Below are positions 40,404 through 41,634 of a stretch of DNA of 41,634 nt, piece by piece. This DNA comes from a virus. The translations under genes and the position numbers were made by a program. Position 1 is the stretch's first letter, and the number at the start of each line of letters is the position of its first letter. The notes under the pieces are model-generated. The model saw only the letters and a program-made list of their open reading frames with translations, was not told the DNA's origin and did not search any database. Location: positions 1 through 41,634 of IMG/VR virus record IMGVR_UViG_3300010885_021922; one strand, written 5' to 3'.

Positions 40404-41039
40404 TTAGTGCAGCTTGTAGCTTACTGGCTTATCTGACCAGCAAGCCCTACAGTCTCCACATTTGCCGGCCTGATTCGGTGCAGGGCAAACCTGAGAATTA
40501 ATAGCTATCACCCGGTGAACATTTGATACAGCTATTCCCTTTACCCCTTGTAGTGATTTTGGCACTACGACGGGGACGTCAGGATACATAGCTGAAAGTC
40601 GAATTGTGAGATTCGATGGGATTACATTGTCAGCGCAATACTGCTTGACTATTGAGTATTCCCGTGTAGGAAGCCAAAACTTGCAGTCTGGCAGCTGGCG
40701 CGCAATCTCGGCTATTTTGCCCAGGTGGGCCGCATCCTGTAGATCTCCGCTATCGTGCCAGCGAAATAGCGGCGCTGACCCAATCAATATGACCATTGCG
40801 TCGACCCAATCAGGATCTGGTATCGAGTCGAGTCGGGCATGCTGTGCTGGCTCGACGGTTGACGCATACATCGAATAAAAACCCTTATTCGCATAGCACA
40901 TGGAGCAAATGCTACCCGCAATTTTAGACATCTTAAACCCGACTTTACATGCGAGGGTAGGCAAGCTGTAGCTGTCACATGGCATTTTACTGGTGGAGGT
41001 TAAAGATCCTGCTATTGATTTGGCCTGGGTTTTGTTCAT
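40404..41039 (-). CDS. gp88-family phage protein
   Basis: A 211-residue Cys-rich protein matching the phage gene-product-88 family: MPCDSYSLPTLACKVGFKMSKIAGSICSMCYANKGFY at about 19-55, then FRWHDSGDLQDAAHLGKIAEIARQLPDCKFWLPTRE, RLSAMYPDVP, and the end CPAPNQAGKCGDCRACW. The conserved Cys sets could bind metal or an Fe-S cluster, and RWHDSGD and WLPTRE look like active-site motifs, but the activity of the family is not known to me. It is the first gene of the leftward early operon, with an AAAGG ribosome site and a strong regulated promoter 40 bp upstream. Confidence 0.8.
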   Translation of the reverse strand: MNKTQAKSIAGSLTSTSKMPCDSYSLPTLACKVGFKMSKIAGSICSMCYANKGFYSMYASTVEPAQHARLDSIPDPDWVDAMVILIGSAPLFRWHDSGDLQDAAHLGKIAEIARQLPDCKFWLPTREYSIVKQYCADNVIPSNLTIRLSAMYPDVPVVVPKSLQGVKGIAVSNVHRVIAINSQVCPAPNQAGKCGDCRACWSDKPVSYKLH

Positions 41040-41081
41040 TTTGAGTTACCTTTACGAGTGGGTTTAAGTGCTGACGTGTTT

Positions 41082-41110
41082 AGTATCGACCCAATGGGTC
41101 ATCTTGTCAA
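41082..41110 (-). promoter_or_regulatory. early leftward promoter with operator in the spacer
   Basis: On the minus strand TTGACA (41110-41105), a perfect -35 box, is followed by a 17-bp spacer and GATACT (41087-41082) as -10. The spacer contains the 13-bp palindrome GACCCATTGGGTC (41100-41088) which directly abuts the -10 box. A bound repressor would exclude RNA polymerase. The promoter drives the gp88-like gene and the whole leftward early operon. Confidence 0.8.
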
Positions 41111-41135
41111 TAAGAGAATTGTAAAGATGATGTAA

Positions 41136-41165
41136 ACCCATTGGGTCTAGTGGCGCCACTGGCGC
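41136..41165. promoter_or_regulatory. operator copy 2 next to second palindrome copy 1
   Basis: ACCCATTGGGT (41136-41146) is followed by AGTGGCGCCACT (41149-41160, a perfect 12-bp palindrome) and the overlapping GCGCCACTGGCGC (41153-41165). The first equals the core of the early-promoter operator 48 bp away, so co-operative binding or looping is possible. Confidence 0.6.
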
Positions 41166-41309
41166 AGGGATGAGGGTAGGTGCGTATCGTCATCTTTTAG
41201 AAAAGAGATTAAAAAATAATGTGTATTCGTGTGCGAGGTGCATCTGGGGACAGGATGCACCCATCGGGGTATTAGGTGTCGCCAGTGGCGCCAGCACTAG
41301 GGGTTGTCT

Positions 41310-41341
41310 GCGCCAGTGGCGCCAGTGTGCACCCATTGGGT
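41310..41341. promoter_or_regulatory. second palindrome copy 3 next to operator copy 3
   Basis: GCGCCAGTGGCGC (41310-41322) and, 8 bp on, ACCCATTGGGT (41331-41341). It mirrors the pair at 41136-41165 in the opposite order. A further core CGCCAGTGGCG stands between them at 41280-41290. Confidence 0.6.
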
Positions 41342-41355
41342 TTTAACTGTGGCTT

Positions 41356-41456
41356 GGGCGCTGGGCGCTGGTCGCTGGGCGCTGGGTGCTGGGTGCTGGG
41401 CGCTGGGTGCTGGTGCTGGTGCTGGGTGTTTGTACTGGGTGTTTGTACTGGGTGCT
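41356..41456 (+). repeat. G-rich heptamer array, potential G-quadruplex
   Basis: Eight consecutive heptamers of the type GGG(C/T)GCT (one as GGTCGCT) at 41356-41411, two hexamers GGTGCT at 41412-41423, two identical 13-mers GGGTGTTTGTACT at 41424-41449 and a last GGGTGCT at 41450-41456. The regularly spaced GGG runs with 4-nt loops fit G-quadruplex formation on the plus strand. Confidence 0.85.
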
Positions 41457-41511
41457 GCGCCGGGGTCCCGTACCCTGCCGTCTGCGATTGGTATGGGCAG
41501 ACCCCGTGAAC

Positions 41512-41634
41512 CAATTTTTCAATTTTTCAATTTTTCAATTTTTCAATTTTTCAATTTTTCAATTTTTCAATTTTTCAATTTTTCAATTTTTCAATTTTTC
41601 AATTTTTCAATTTTTCAATTTTTCAATTTTTCAA
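41512..41634. repeat. CAATTTTT octamer array, right end
   Basis: Fifteen perfect CAATTTTT copies plus CAA, identical to positions 1-123. The duplication of exactly the same 123 bp at both ends indicates a circular or circularly permuted molecule, or a terminal repeat, with an array whose real length cannot be told from this assembly. Confidence 0.95.

Larger units (their letters stand above)
41111..41511. other. non-coding hub: palindromes and possible origin
   Basis: About 400 bp without a credible gene. It holds two further copies of the operator core ACCCATTGGGT (41136-41146 and 41331-41341), three copies of a second palindrome with core CGCCAnTGGCG (41153-41165, 41280-41290 and 41310-41322), an A+T-rich stretch at 41198-41225, the G-rich heptamer array and the edge of the octamer array. 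Operator and second palindrome stand side by side twice, in mirror order. This could be a replication origin, a regulatory hub or both. ORFs that cross the repeats are low-complexity and are not called. Confidence 0.6.

Noticed and set aside
41276-41509. 77-residue ORF across the G-rich array (GAGCWVLGAGC repeats)
   Set aside because: It is a translation of the heptamer repeat, low-complexity, without ribosome site; the region is better read as non-coding repeats.
1-41634. Temperate phage with integration module, or a diversity-generating retroelement
   Set aside because: No integrase, excisionase, attachment-site pair or reverse transcriptase could be found; repressor-like elements alone do not prove lysogeny.

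Overview
The window looks like a complete genome of a short-tailed (podovirus-type) phage of a Gram-negative bacterium. It carries a P22-type head and tail set (Sf6-like small terminase, large terminase, P22-like portal, scaffold, P22-like coat, gp4-like and gp10-like tail factors, three ejection-type proteins) and inner/outer-membrane spanin pairs, which only make sense in a diderm host. The same 123 bp (15 copies of the octamer CAATTTTT plus CAA) stands at both ends, so the contig is probably a closed circle cut inside this array, with about 41.5 kb of unique sequence. No integrase, excisionase, transposase, tRNA, rRNA or CRISPR array was seen. The exact host is not readable from the sequence; a proteobacterium is an inference.

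Layout. (1) 206-27794, plus strand: late genes, tightly packed with many ATGA or TAATG overlaps. Terminase and portal come first. A 9 kb block of adhesins (collagen-like fibre with S74 chaperone, Asp-box propeller protein) with lysis cassette A sits between portal and scaffold. Scaffold, coat, head and tail proteins, a tailspike-like protein, a cupin protein and three ejection proteins follow. Lysis cassette B ends the block. (2) 27787-34893, minus strand: a replication and recombination module made of an SNF2-type helicase, VRR-NUC nuclease, family B DNA polymerase, DUF2815 ssDNA-binding-like protein, DUF2800 RecB-like nuclease and a ribbon-helix-helix-like protein. (3) 34961-38289, plus strand: a C5 cytosine methyltransferase with a long second reading frame inside it, then a primase-polymerase/DUF3987 protein. 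(4) 38298-41039, minus strand: an early-type operon led by a gp88-family protein and ending in a small HTH regulator and an intrinsic terminator. (5) 41040-41634 joined to 1-223: a non-coding hub between the divergent early and late units. It holds an early promoter with a palindromic operator exactly in its 17-bp spacer, further operator copies, a second palindrome family, a G-rich heptamer array and the CAATTTTT array.

Working together: the hub probably controls early (leftward) and late (rightward) transcription and may include the replication origin or a packaging site. The primase-helicase, polymerase, SSB-like protein and nucleases would replicate and recombine the DNA, and the methyltransferase would modify it. 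The terminase and portal package it into P22-like heads. The fibre, propeller and spike proteins recognise the host. Two lysis cassettes, whose spanin pairs are homologous while their endolysins are of different types, end the cycle.

The most notable points are the duplicated lysis cassette, the dual-coded methyltransferase locus, the operator-in-spacer promoter with its repeated sites in the hub, and a chain of overlapping tiny early genes, several of them missed by simple ORF length cut-offs.
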